In this document: piece by piece, positions 23,584 to 34,778 of the stretch | How positions within the stretch are numbered: the stretch's first letter is position 1 | How the letters are laid out: every line of letters starts with the position of its first letter | Origin: Fomes fomentarius | Taxonomy: Eukaryota > Basidiomycota > Agaricomycetes > Polyporales > Polyporaceae | DNA length: 64,000 nucleotides | NCBI GenBank assembly: GCA_022606135.1 | Contig: JABYQN010000010.1 | Location: forward strand, 1,798,001 to 1,862,000 | Reading direction: 5' to 3' | Position numbers and translations under genes: made by a program | Notes under the pieces: generated by a model | Told to the model about the DNA's origin: nothing | What the model saw: only the letters and a program-made list of their open reading frames with translations | The model's database searches: none

Positions 23584-25378
23584 ATGACTTTCTTTGTACA
23601 TTTCCATGCCAGTCTTTTAATCCTTTCTTTCGCGACGCTTTCCCTTCTCATCTCGAACGCCGCTGGCGCGCTCAATGATACGCTCCGTCTCGACAGCAGC
23701 TCGGTCGCGTTCTCGTCCGGATGGCTGCAGGCGCAGTTTGGGGAGTCTGGGGACAGGTTCGCGTTTGCGACTGGCGCGAATGAACGGATGGAAGTGCAGC
23801 TGCCTCGTGAGTAGCGATATGCCCATTTCGATCGGGACACTACCTGAACGACAGCCGGGCGTCAGTGAACACCTCCGCCGTCTTCTACCAGGGCTACAAG
23901 GCCAAGGGCGGCGCGCTCTTTCGTGCGTGCATAGACTCAGATTGTAACAATCCAGAGCAGGACGGCGCCCAGGCCGTGTTGGTCAACGCGCACGACGATA
24001 GTGAGGATGGGACATCTCCGCCGGTCAGTTGCTCCTCCCTCATCTTATTCGCCGTTTTGCTCAAAATCAACCTCGTCCCAGGAAACCCTTTTCTCTTTTG
24101 CTATACAAGACCTGTCGACGTCCCATACCCTCACCGTGGTCAACCTCCAGGACGACAGGTTCGGCAACACCAGTCAGTTAACGTTTGACTCCCTGATTGT
24201 CACCATCGGCACCCTTGGTAAGTCCTGTTCAAGCTCTGCCCACGGTCCTGTCTCGTTCATGCAATCCGCAACCCGTCGCAGACGACAACTCGACGCCCCC
24301 ACCCCCACCAGAGCCCAGTCCTACTACCATAGGGGGTGTTGTCAATGGCCTTCCCATCATCGTAGTGACCTCGACCGAGGTACAAGACACCGCCACCGCA
24401 ACAACGAGTTCCGATTCAACCAGTGCTCCCACTGGCACCGTACCACCTGACGGAGGGAGTACAACCGTGAGTACAGGGAATCAACAGCCTACCGTCACGG
24501 ACACTTCCAGCCCTGGGTCGCAACCCACAGACAGCTCGCAGCCGGGTCAAGTCCCCAGCCCCTCTCCGACGGACAGTCCAGGCTCTGCTCCGACTAGTGC
24601 TCCTACAGGTGGAACTGATGGCAACGGCAATGGAGGCGGCAATGGAGGAACCAGCGACGACGGTGGAAATCAGGTGACCCAACCACAAAACCCCAACGGG
24701 TCAAGTGGTGGACCAACCCCTACCTCAACTCCTGGTACTAGTGCAGGTCAGACAGGAAACCCAACAGCCGGACCCGCTACATCTGGAACACCTGGGCTGC
24801 AGCCCACATCCGGGCCTGGATCAGGAACGGACCCTACCTCAGGTGCACCCGGCAGCGGGACGTCCTCGCCATCGAACGGCGACAACACGTCGAGCAACGG
24901 CGTCTCGAAGCCCGTCATCATCGTCGTCGCCGTCGTCGCCTCGCTTGTTGTGCTCGCGCTGCTTGCAGCGATAATCTGGCTGCTGGTGCGCAACCAGCCG
25001 CCGCCATCGGACACCGAGGGTGGTGGCTCTAGTCTCATGCGCGGGGCCGCCCCTACCGCGATCATCTCCGGCCCTGTCAGCGTCGCACCAACGCGTCCGC
25101 AGAATCCGTTCGCCGACACCGTCTCTCCAGATATCTCGTTGGAGGACTCGACCGCTGCCGTGTTTACCCAACTCCCGCCTCGCCCCCTGCGTAAGTCTAT
25201 TAGCTGGTTGAGGATAGGATAGCGAGAGACTGATTTTCTTGTGTCCTGCGTTCTAGCTCCACCGCTCCCGCCCAAGAGTCCGCTAAGAGCGACCTACGCT
25301 AGTCCTACCACGACTAGGACTCCTGCCTGGATCAATCGCGTACCCCGTACTCCATCGCCCACGTCCCCGACTGAATGA
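23584..25378 (+). CDS. Ser/Thr-rich single-pass membrane protein
   Basis: The start at 23584 gives a hydrophobic signal peptide (MTFFVHFHASLLILSFATLS) cleaved probably after NAAGA. An extracellular domain of about 150 residues follows, with the conserved-looking blocks SGWLQAQFG, SAVFYQGYKAKGGALFRACI and SHTLTVVNLQDD. A mucin-like stalk rich in Ser, Thr, Pro and Gly follows (about 24300-24890), probably heavily O-glycosylated. A transmembrane helix (PVIIVVAVVASLVVLALLAA) lies near 24915-24985. The cytosolic tail is Pro-rich and spliced once near 25193-25256, ending in PSPTSPTE. The first intron fits best at 23807-23865. This architecture is common in agaricomycetes and resembles a cell-wall sensor, but no function is established. 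Confidence 0.72.
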
Positions 25379-25907
25379 TGATACCATTGCTGGACACTGA
25401 CGGATAACTTATCATGTATCGATTACCCTTTGGACTAATGGTATACGACCCTCGTTCCTTTCTTGACACGTAAAATCGCAGCAGAAGACAAACAAGGCAT
25501 CAACATCTTGAGGTATACTATCGTGCTAACTAATGGGGCGGATATGGGTGGAAAATGCGACCGAACCGTACAAGGAATATGTGTGCTAAAATTTGATCCG
25601 CCATCCGAACCTACAGAAATTACGAACTAATGATAGAGCTTGGTAGAGAGTGACGTTTTAAGGGACATTATTCCTGATCGTGAGGTGACGCATAACGTAG
25701 CTGTACCAAATTTAAAGAGGGGGGACGTGCAATGGTATCGAATACAGCGAATGGGGAGAACAATGAGACAGCGAAGGGAATGGCAAGAGGTATCTGCAGG
25801 AAGCGGTATGTAATCCAACAACCACGAAGTAAACGATGACGAGCAAGCAAGAATAACATAGGATCAATCCCCTAGGCAGAACCCGTGCGTCAGCCCGTTG
25901 CAGCCCT
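25379..25907. other. Convergent intergenic region
   Basis: This AT-rich stretch lies between the membrane-protein gene (+) and the hydrolase gene (-). No gene or repeat is seen; it probably contains both 3' untranslated regions. Confidence 0.5.
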
Positions 25908-28900
25908 TCAAAAAGCTTCGACCGACAACTCACAATCATGCCAGTACTGGGTTAGGTGTTCCAGAACCTCGATGACTACACCGCTTCTGAACATGAGCGC
26001 GTGCTCGGCACCCTTCACTACCTTGACCTGGCACTTGTCCGGGCCCATGGCGTTCTCCATCCAACGCACAGCGTTTTCAGCGATCTTCTCGTCCTTGTCA
26101 CCGTACCACACCCTCACGTCGTGCGGATATGCTGTGTAGGAGAAGCCCATCGGTAGTCGATCATGGTTCAGGATCTGGAGGAGATCGCTATGTGTGCCTT
26201 TTGCAGACTCTGCGTGAGATGCAGCAATGAGGGCATTGCCGAGCGAAGCTTGGAAGCTCTGAGCGGAAGTTGGCGTTGGTGTGGGTGTGGTACTCTTGGA
26301 CCCAGAGTGTGAGGGTGGTGACTGGAGGAAGATAGGTGAAGCAGAAGGACTTGTGGCGCCGAAGGATATTGATCGACGACCATTCGCGCGAGGGGAAACG
26401 GCACGCCCTTCGTTGGACAATTCCAAATGTGGTAGATCCTTGTGCTTCATCATAGTCGCTGGGGATGGAGATCGTGCCTCTAGGAGCGTTGGATCTGTCC
26501 AGTCAAACTGATCTAAGCCCAGCCCGACCTCATTGGTATCGGACGTGGCCGGCGGAGGAATCCATAGCGGTGTAGGGACAGGAGGATCAGATATTTTGGA
26601 GGCCTGCATGCGTGATCGACCCTTCAGAGATCCCATGGAACGCAGAGCCTTGAGCTTCTTGCCAGCGCCACCGGCATGCTTCTCGTTCGAAGGACACTGT
26701 GCCTGCGGAGCCGTTGACCCAGACTTGAATCGACCGAGGAAGCCTCTTGAGGGTTTGCGCATGGCAACGTTGCCGTTCCCTTGCTTGCATTCGCTTACAG
26801 TCCGATTCCTCGACAAAGTCGGGCTGTTCCGTCCAATCGTACTCTCACTATCGAAGCGCCCTTCAAAATCTCGAAGGTCATCGTACTCAGAAAATGCGAT
26901 CGATGACGTGCTAGGTCGCGATTCCTGCGATTGCTGAGTAGCCGTGCTGGGAGTGATGGTAGACGCAGAGTGTGGAGGAGAGCGGGGGGTATTCAATGCC
27001 GACGTTGACGAAGCGGCTGAAGCCACTGGGGAGGAAGAAGCGGATTTCACATTGAAACCGATGCCCTCAAACGCGATGGTCGGAGGCTTCCCAAGCATCC
27101 AAGCCTGTACTTTCCACTCGGCAGCCTGGGCCGTCTTCAACAGTCCGTTAGGGACATACTTCAGCCACTTGTAACCACCTGAATGTAAGGCAAAGTAAGA
27201 ATAATGTCGAGTGCAGCGTAACCTTTTGACTTACCACCCTCGCCGCCTGCAACCCAGGGAGCCAACAAACACACTTCTCCCCTAATGCGCTCAGGATATT
27301 TGTTGGCGAACGCCATCGCATACGGTGAACCAGCAGAGTGAGCCATAACGCTGCACTGGTCGACCCCAAGTCGGTCAAGGACCTCTTCGACAACAGAGGA
27401 CCACTCCGGGATGCCCCTTGCTGACTTTGATTTAGGCACTTCTGTGCGGCCCAAACCCCATCTGCAAAATGGTATGAGTATACAAGGGCATGGGAACAGA
27501 AAGCGCTAAACACTGACCGGTCAATCGTGATAAGTCGTATCCCCATACATTCCGCCATCTCATCGTATAAGCCCATGATGTGTCGTACACACCCCAAGCC
27601 CAGAAATACCACGACAGGGAAGCCAGATGGGCTCCCAAGGTCGGATAAACTCACAGTGAGAGGATTGCCCCGCGATGCGTGCGGCGAGCGCGTGAGACGA
27701 AGGAGGGTGGTCAAGCGAGAGGAACGCAAGTACTGCGCGATGGTCTGTGAGGGAGAGTTCACGGGGACCTTCGTCAGGCCCATAAGGTCGAGCGGCGGGA
27801 GTGTGGGCTGTTCGGAGATTGTAGTCGAATAAGAGTAGATAGAGGATTCTCGACGACTGTCAGAGCGAGGGGAGGAGATTGTATGTACAAGCTCCGACAC
27901 GGTATGCTGCTGGAAGGAACGGGCTTTACGCACAATGTGAGGCACAACCGTGGCCTGAGCCTGGAGGGTACGCTGGATTTCCTCCGCTAGAGTATCGACA
28001 GAGGATCTCGATACCAAGTCAGCGTCATCCCCCGGGGTAGGTGCCGGTTGAGGCTCAGGATCGCGCTGCCTCGCGTGGGAGCTGTGCGTATACGCCACGC
28101 TATCATGTCCGTTGCTTGTCGCATACGAGGTTTTTCGAGAGCGAACTTGTTGCTCGGGAGGTGCATGCGCGCGGATGATCTCAGATATGGACGGCGCTAC
28201 GGTTCTCTGAGGTGACGCTACTCTTGCAAACTCGCTTGTCGAAGGGTTCGGCGACGAGCTGCTAGACAGACGGCGAGGAGAGGTACTCTTCACGGTGTTG
28301 GATGAGGACTGGCGCGCGGCGGGGCGGTGCGGAGCCTTCTTAGGTCGAGGCGGAGGGGAGCGCGTTCGTGCAGTCTCTTCTTCGTCTTCATCCGCGTCAG
28401 AGTCGCGGGATCGTGTCGAGCGGGTCCGTGGGAGCGCTCCACCTAACTTCACGCCTGGAGGAGGAGTAGGCAGCGGGGGATGATAGAGCGGGTGGTGGTA
28501 ACCTGTCTTGGAGGAAAACTTTGATGATGACCTTGTTGACATCGACATTCCACCCATCCCCATAAAGTGATCGTCACCTCCATACCCGTTCATTCCATCC
28601 ACCAACGCATCCATAGTCTCCACCCCGGGGATGGGCGCCGCAACGACGACAGGGGCAAGGCCAAACACCGGGTCGCGGAAGAAAGAATCGTCTACGGGAG
28701 TTTGCGGCGTGTCTTCGAAATGGCTGAGCGTCGAGGAGTTCGAGTCGCGTATGGGGTAGCTATAGGGATCGCCGCTGCCGCGACCTGGGAAGCTCCGCTT
28801 CGTGGAGGGACCTGAACGTGCCCGCGACCGCGTCTTGGAACTCTCGCTGCCTTTGGACCGGAACGGCCGCTGGTCGACAGTAGGAAAATCGACGTAGCTC

Positions 28901-29259
28901 TCCTGAACTTCCTCGTCGCACTCCTGCTCCTGGTGCCTCCCACGGCTGCCCTTGGGAAGGCCCTGCTCGTGCCCCAGACTTGCTGTCTTGGAAGGTCGAC
29001 GGTTATGGCTTCGTCCGCCACTGAGATCTTGGGGGCGGGATATCAGCGGGCGAGAGACGTCCTGGAAGGCATGGAAAGAAGATGGAGTGGTCGATTTCTC
29101 AGCGTGGGATCGTCCTCCAGCAGTGGGTGATGAGGACTCTGGAGAACTTGGAGACCGCTGCTCGCGGCGCAGTGAGAGGAAGGATGATTTCTTCTGCGGT
29201 TTCCGGAAGCCGCTAGCGGTCGGATACGGGATGTCCTGGGCGAGAACGCGGGTCGACAT
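25908..29259 (-). CDS. Large alpha/beta-hydrolase-fold protein
   Basis: The start at 29259 (MSTRVLAQDIPYPTASGF) opens a low-complexity Ser/Pro/Arg-rich region of about 480 residues. The alpha/beta hydrolase core follows: FPVVVFLGLGCVRHIMGLYD (oxyanion strand), the strand RLITIDR joined by splicing to WGLGRTEVP, and the nucleophile elbow AHSAGSP near 27330. Introns at 27462-27517 and 27179-27234 (each 56 nt) were placed by frame and consensus ends. A second disordered insert of about 270 residues then interrupts the core. The C-terminal part supplies the acid (VRVWYGDKDE) and histidine (KGAEHALMF) of the likely Ser-Asp-His triad and ends at 25908. The substrate is unknown; a lipase or esterase activity is plausible. 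The protein is about 1,080 residues, unusually long for the fold. Confidence 0.77.
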
Positions 29260-29899
29260 TTGCTGTATAATTGAGACTGAGGGAGTGAGCGTGACGGGGA
29301 AAGAGCGGGCGAAAAGTGACAGATGAGGAAGCTAGAACGGGCGACGTGAGGGACGTGCAACGCTGGCGGGCCTGCGTCGCTGTCACCGACGACGACGAGC
29401 GAGGTCGGGGCGGGGTATACGGCGGTGATGGAACGACTCAACGAGAAACAGCCGGAGCGCGCCTCGGTAAACCAAAACAAATGAATCGGGCGTCTGTCCA
29501 ATGATATGGGCCGCCAACGGGGAAGCGGCCGACTTCCAAGGCACTCCCGCTCCAGGGACAGATTATTCAACGATGCGGCCACTTGATAGTGATACCTCAT
29601 ACATCACTGTAGTACATTGATATGTGAAGAGACTATCGAGAGACGGTGGGTAAACAGAGTAGATGAGTACAGTACATATGTTGCACAAAGCCGTAAGCAC
29701 TTTGGCCCTGAACGACAAGATATCCAAGCTGGAAAACATAACGAAGAACTAATCAACTATGCGGACTCCCTCCCAATAGAGAGATGTTAGGAAAGCCTGA
29801 ACCCTCGTGAACACCAGGTATGGATGAGACTTGAATCGAACAAGCATATCAGTCAATGCATCCGCAATGCGACATGTCGGTGTTGGCACGCACCACAAT
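29260..29899. other. Intergenic region upstream of the hydrolase gene
   Basis: This holds the promoter and leader of the hydrolase gene (-) and the 3' flank of the F-box gene (-). No gene is seen. Minus-strand open sequence at 29043-29600 overlaps the hydrolase start in another frame and is not supported. Confidence 0.45.
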
Positions 29900-31045
29900 T
29901 CATATATCCACAAGTCCTAACTTCGCGGACCCGCAATTGATAAGATGGATATTGCGATACTTGCAGGCAATTTGAAGCTCGTCCCTCTGGCGCGAGGACC
30001 AGAATGTGAAGGGAGGCTTATTCGTTCCAGCAGGGGCAACCAGTCGTTGCAGACATGGCAGCGCACCGGACGCAATGAAGGAAGACCATTCTTCGGGAGG
30101 AACGCGAATTATACGTCCAATGACGGCAAGATCCACGAGGTTAGGACAAGCGTGGGCGATTGCCCGCAGCGTTTGGGGATTGGCGTCGAAGCCGGACATG
30201 AAGAGCCTGCGCAACCTCTCGCAAGGCATGAGCTCATCATCGTCGAAGATGGAAGGGTGGATGGAAGAGTCAACTGCCTCGTAATGGAGCTCTTCGAGGT
30301 TCTCGCAGAGCTCAAACATTGAACGGATATGCTCATCCATCTCGACGGTCGACTTGCCCACGACTTTGAGCACGCGCAGGGATCGCCAGGATCCATGACA
30401 CAGGTCAGGGATGAACCCGTCGACGACTTCCACATTGTTGAGTGTCAGGTGGGACAGTTCGCCTGGATGGTCCACAGACGGCGGGTGTATGGTGAGCGCG
30501 ATGTTGCTGAGAGTGAGGCTGCGGAGTTGTGGGAACCTAAAAGCGACAACGTCATCCCAATCCAACGACGGGGGTCTGTGTATCCCCGACGCAGTAGAGT
30601 CGTCCAAGGTAGAAAACCCGTTGATATGCAGGGTGGTGATGGTTCGAGTGTCTTCCATGAAATGAAGGAATCGCTCGGCCGAGACAGCCAAGTCTCCCCC
30701 GAGTGTAACGTCCACTAACCCCTTGAGTCCAAGGACGAACCTGAGGCCTTGCATCTCCTCTTCACCGAGGACGCGACGGTTGTCCGCAACAGGCTGGAGC
30801 TCCAGACCACGAAGATATGACAGCAACCTGGGGTTCTCCGACAGCGTTCGCGTAAACAAGTTGCATGCGCGATATGAACGTAGCGATGGATGGGCATATA
30901 GCCGCTTCCTGACGGGCGTAACCCATGCAGGGGAGATGAGCGCAAGCCGCTGGAAGTCTCTTGGCCACCAGTGATTGTCACTCTCGAGGATGAAGGGGAT
31001 GAGGTCGTCGACGAGGACAGGTGGTCCGACGCGAGTGGAATACAT
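29900..31045 (-). CDS. F-box/LRR-like protein, intact
   Basis: A single uninterrupted exon encodes 381 residues. The N-terminus (PPVLVDDLIPFILESDNHWW, then RLALISPAWVTPVRKRLYAH) matches the F-box-like start common in agaricomycete F-box proteins. It continues with degenerate leucine-rich repeats such as LRSLTLSNIALTI, LSHLTLNNVEVV, LRVLKVVG, LEELHYEA and LVDLAVIG. Such proteins typically bind Skp1 through the F-box and substrates through the LRR face, directing ubiquitination. These families expand rapidly in basidiomycetes, so the substrate cannot be inferred. The frame is clean, unlike the F-box pseudogene at 1318-2532. The start is the only upstream ATG that preserves the F-box. Confidence 0.78.
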   Translation of the reverse strand: MYSTRVGPPVLVDDLIPFILESDNHWWPRDFQRLALISPAWVTPVRKRLYAHPSLRSYRACNLFTRTLSENPRLLSYLRGLELQPVADNRRVLGEEEMQGLRFVLGLKGLVDVTLGGDLAVSAERFLHFMEDTRTITTLHINGFSTLDDSTASGIHRPPSLDWDDVVAFRFPQLRSLTLSNIALTIHPPSVDHPGELSHLTLNNVEVVDGFIPDLCHGSWRSLRVLKVVGKSTVEMDEHIRSMFELCENLEELHYEAVDSSIHPSIFDDDELMPCERLRRLFMSGFDANPQTLRAIAHACPNLVDLAVIGRIIRVPPEEWSSFIASGALPCLQRLVAPAGTNKPPFTFWSSRQRDELQIACKYRNIHLINCGSAKLGLVDI

Positions 31046-32462
31046 GAAAGACTGCGCGAAATGCGAGAGACGTTAGTGGTTGGAGGTCAAGATGGAGTGA
31101 AAGGCATTTGGCCGTTGACAGGCACGACGCACACGGGTGCCAATGCCATGCTCGGAACAGACAGAAGCGAGTGTGAATTCCGAATGAGCTTGCTGCTTGA
31201 CGCACGCTGAACATCGTGGTAGACACGGGGCGGCCCGGATCTCCGCTTGCTGTTTAAGCAAGTTATTACGCGCACGTCTAAACCTTCGTGGCCGGCTACC
31301 AAACGACTTCGAAACCATCAGCACGACATACCGCGTTTGTGTGCTTCCATGTAACGCTATAGCTAATTGGTAAGTTGACTGCCTCAAGAGTGACTTATTA
31401 AGCCGGTTGTCGATCGCATGGTCGTGTGATGGCCAGACCTCGTACTACAGCGCAAGTAATGAACTATTGAACCGTGATTTGTATCCGCGGGGTTGCAATA
31501 TGTGCACTTCCGCCGTCATTTTGGAGGAGACGACAGCCGACTGCCCTAATCATTCAATGCAAATCGCGTAGTCTCTCTTTGATTGCCGGGGTAACTATAC
31601 TCGCCTTCGACAACCCCTCATAGAGAAGATATTTCCGTGCTCTAGTATGTCGGTCTCGAAGTGAGCACTATATAAAGTCGTCGACATCGTGTCTCATGTT
31701 CGATAGCCATTGTATATATATATGAGGTGCCACATCATGATGTAGTTGGGTATGATCCTGCAGGATGTCCATTTCACGTCATACTACTTACTAAGTGAGT
31801 GGGATGATTTTTCTTAGATGACAATGCAGAGTCTGCTGTCATGGCCGAGCGACCCTACATACACCTTCGTACGAGATTAGCAGGATTCACCGTTTGCACC
31901 GGTACCCACTGGACGCGAGCTGTTCAAGTTGGGTCTAACACTATCTAACAGCGTCGTGCGGTTCATACACAAGTCTGGGAGTAATTGATGCTGCTGAATG
32001 TCATAGGCCTGTATGTATCATCACGACCACTGTCATGTACGCGTACGCTGAGTACGTCGCCGTTGAGGTCGGAGATTAATCGATATCATTGACATACTCG
32101 CTTGGATCCATGGATATCACACACGACTTGTCTACTCTGCCATCACATGTCGGGCGCGCTACACTGACTCTGCAGCCCACTCGGACATCTGATTCTGACT
32201 CACATTTCACATGCCGTATGTAGTACGTTAGCGGTCGCTGACGAACGCGCCACACGCACACTGACAGCAGCCGCACCGCAACCGCCCGTTAAGCTCAAGG
32301 TCCATAGCACGCTGCAAATGTCCACGGGTGACTTTCGAACTTGACATTGACCAGTCCTGGCAGTACTAGCCACCGGCCTGCGTTGACAGCCCACAATCTA
32401 GCCCCAACCATCGCTCTGCCTGTACAGCGTACAGCATTGTACATACCCTGGACATACTAGAC
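31046..32462. other. Intergenic region, about 1.4 kb
   Basis: No gene is supported. There is a TATATAAAG-like box near 31670 and a short TA-rich run near 31712, but nothing downstream that they clearly drive. Frames of 60-100 codons on the minus strand lack recognisable content. The right end holds the promoter of the acyltransferase gene. Confidence 0.5.
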
Positions 32463-34032
32463 ATGGCCAATTCCTCAGAGCCACTGTCGCAGTTGCACAC
32501 AATCCCAATTCCTTCGCGCCCTCGACGGACGTGGGCACAGGTCGTGCACGGGCTGCTCTCCCTCGCAGTCTTCCTCTCGGCGTGTCTTATGATCAATGGC
32601 TCCCAGTTCGTTCTCCTCCTGCCCCTGAAATTCGTTCCCCTCCGCCGAGCGCGCAAGCTGTACTATGAGGGCGTCCGGTACACGAAAGGGGCTTTTGGTG
32701 CGTTGCTAGGTGAGTGTCTCGCTTCCGGTTGGAGGGCATGCAGGAAAGTTGAGCAGGAATGGGGCGTTCTAGTGCTGCTCAGCCAGTGGTTCGCGCCTAC
32801 CCAACTCGTGCTTTCGTTCGAGACGGAGGGACATGGCAGGTTTACCCCGGAGGAACTGGAGGCTCTTGTAGAGAGGGATAAGCAGGGGAATGTAACTGCG
32901 CTCAATCTACCCAGAAAGACGGTGCTCATAGCGAACCATCAGGTGCGTCACTCTATGCTTAATCCTCGAAGCTTAGAAAGGGCTGGAGAACACGCGTCGG
33001 CGATAGATCTACGCAGACTGGTGGTACGCTTGGACGCTCACGTACCTCGTGGGCACCCATAAAGACGTGTTTATCGTTCTCAAGAAGAGCCTCAAATGGG
33101 TCCCGATTGTCGGCTGGGTGTGCTACTTTTCCCGATCTACACTGTTCCGCAAGTCGCTCACTAGTGCGGCGCATAGGGCATGCAATTCTACAACTTCATT
33201 TTCCTCGAACGTTCCTGGGCTTCTGACCGGATACACCTTTCGAAGAGTCTGTCGTGGCTTGCGCGCCGTGCAGAGAAGGAAGACTCGCCCTTGACCTTCA
33301 TCCTATACCCGGAGGGCACCCTTGTTAGCAAGGACACACGCCCCATCAGCAAGAAGTATGCAGACAAGCTGGGCATCGTGCGTCTTGAATGTTGTTCCGG
33401 TTCGAACTCATGTTCACCGAAGTTTGCTCACAGCCCGACATGACCAATGTTCTATTGCCGCGGTCAACTGGATTGCACTATTCTCTCCGATCGCTTGCGC
33501 CGCGCATTCCGTCCCTGCAGCTTCTCGACATCACTGTTGCATATCCAGGTGAGCACGAGTCAAATTCCGGGTAAGGCAAGTTACTCAATGAGACGGTATA
33601 GGCATCCCTTCTCTTGGCTACGGACAGTCTTACTATACCCTGCGCTCGGTCTTCTGTGACCGCATCCCTCCACCCGCGGTGCACATGCACATTCGCAAGT
33701 TCGACGTGAACCGCGATATTCCCTTAGGTAACATTTCCGCGACCAACCCTGATCTCCTTCCAATCGGGTCGGCAAAGCAGACCGTCGAAGTCGACGTCCC
33801 CGAGACCGAGCGCGAGGCATTCGAACTCTGGCTGCGGGATCTCTGGCGCGAGAAGGACAAACTCATGGGCAGGTTCATCGAGACAGGCTACCTCAGTGCA
33901 TCCGCGGAGTCCGCGTCTGGCACTGCGAGCGTCGTCATACCGGTGCGACTGAGACACGGGTACGAGGTACTAGACGCATTTTGCTTCTTCGTGCCGGCAG
34001 TCGTCGGCTGGGCTTGGTCCAAAGTGCGGTGA
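32463..34032 (+). CDS. LPLAT-family acyltransferase (1-acylglycerol-3-phosphate type)
   Basis: The start at 32463 gives a soluble N-terminus, then a membrane helix (LLSLAVFLSACLMINGSQFV). The acyltransferase box NHQIYAD (NHX4D) is assembled across an intron near 32944-33008. The second signature LYPEGT follows near 33307, then TGLHYSLRSL and LLDITVAYPG. A further hydrophobic segment lies near the C-terminus (DAFCFFVPAVVGWAWSKV). The family transfers acyl chains to lysophospholipids at the ER or lipid droplets; closest in layout are the fungal Cst26/Vps66-like enzymes, and the exact acceptor is inferred only. At least five short introns occur, including one near 32711-32768. The protein is about 400 residues, normal for the family. 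TIM8 lies downstream, convergent. Confidence 0.8.
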
Positions 34033-34371
34033 TGACATCGGAATACGGGGCGCACACACTCAACGCCTACCCCGATGGAACTTCTGCGACGTACGCATTG
34101 TATAGACGGGCAAACGGGCTCGTGGGACATCTTGTAATAGTGTCAACGTGTTGTTGTTTCTTCTAATGATTGCGTGAACGGCAGACTGCGTGTATTGATT
34201 ACAGGGACGGGGAGTTAATGTACTTGGGGGCGACGATGACGGTGCATGGGATGCGTATGCGAGAGCAATGTGACATGAGCATGAGGTGAGGCAGTGTGAA
34301 CCTTGGAGATTAGCCAGCAACTTCGCCACACGGTACGGTCCTTGATGTGACCACGGGCGAGTCCGAGGGCT

Positions 34372-34778
34372 TCACGGTGCGCCCGCCAATGCGCGTTTCT
34401 GCTCGACCTGACGGACCAAAAAGGAACTCGTGTCGAAGAAGCGGTCGACGCAGTTGGCGAGACAGCTCTGCTCCTTTCCTGAGAAGCCCGACGAGATCGA
34501 GCCGACGCATCTAGACGGGGGGCGGGGGGCGGAAATTGAGGTCGAGACAGAGCCAGAAGGAGCGGTGAGAAAACGCACTTGTCCCAGCAGAGGCTGGTGA
34601 GGTTGTGGATCTGGCTCTGTACCCGGGCCTGAGCCTGCTCCGTCTCGATGAACTGCTCAAGCTCCTTCTGCGGTGGACGTGACGAGGGTCGCCATCAGCG
34701 CGGTGAGTCACAGGTGGCACGACGACGATCACAAACTTGGGAAGCAGCGTCGAGCTGGCGGTTGGGGGTTTCTGCCAT
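34372..34778 (-). CDS. TIM8: Mitochondrial intermembrane-space chaperone Tim8
   Basis: This small gene becomes visible only after splicing. The start at 34778 (MAETPNRQLDAASQ) joins across an intron to KELEQFIETEQAQAR, and a second intron splits CWDK from CVGSISSGF. The 89-residue protein carries the twin CX3C motifs CWDKC and CLANC separated by 14 residues, the hallmark of small Tim proteins. The flanking text (NLTSLCWDKC, SCLANCVDRFFDTSSFLV) is specific for Tim8. Tim8 pairs with Tim13 to escort hydrophobic precursors across the intermembrane space; the cysteines form two disulfides through the Mia40 pathway. The length equals that of orthologs. The stop is at 34372-34374. Confidence 0.93.

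Noticed and set aside
23807..23865. Apparent frame break in the membrane-protein gene
   Set aside because: A 59-nt intron with a GTGAGT donor and a GTCAG acceptor keeps the frame; no frameshift is needed.
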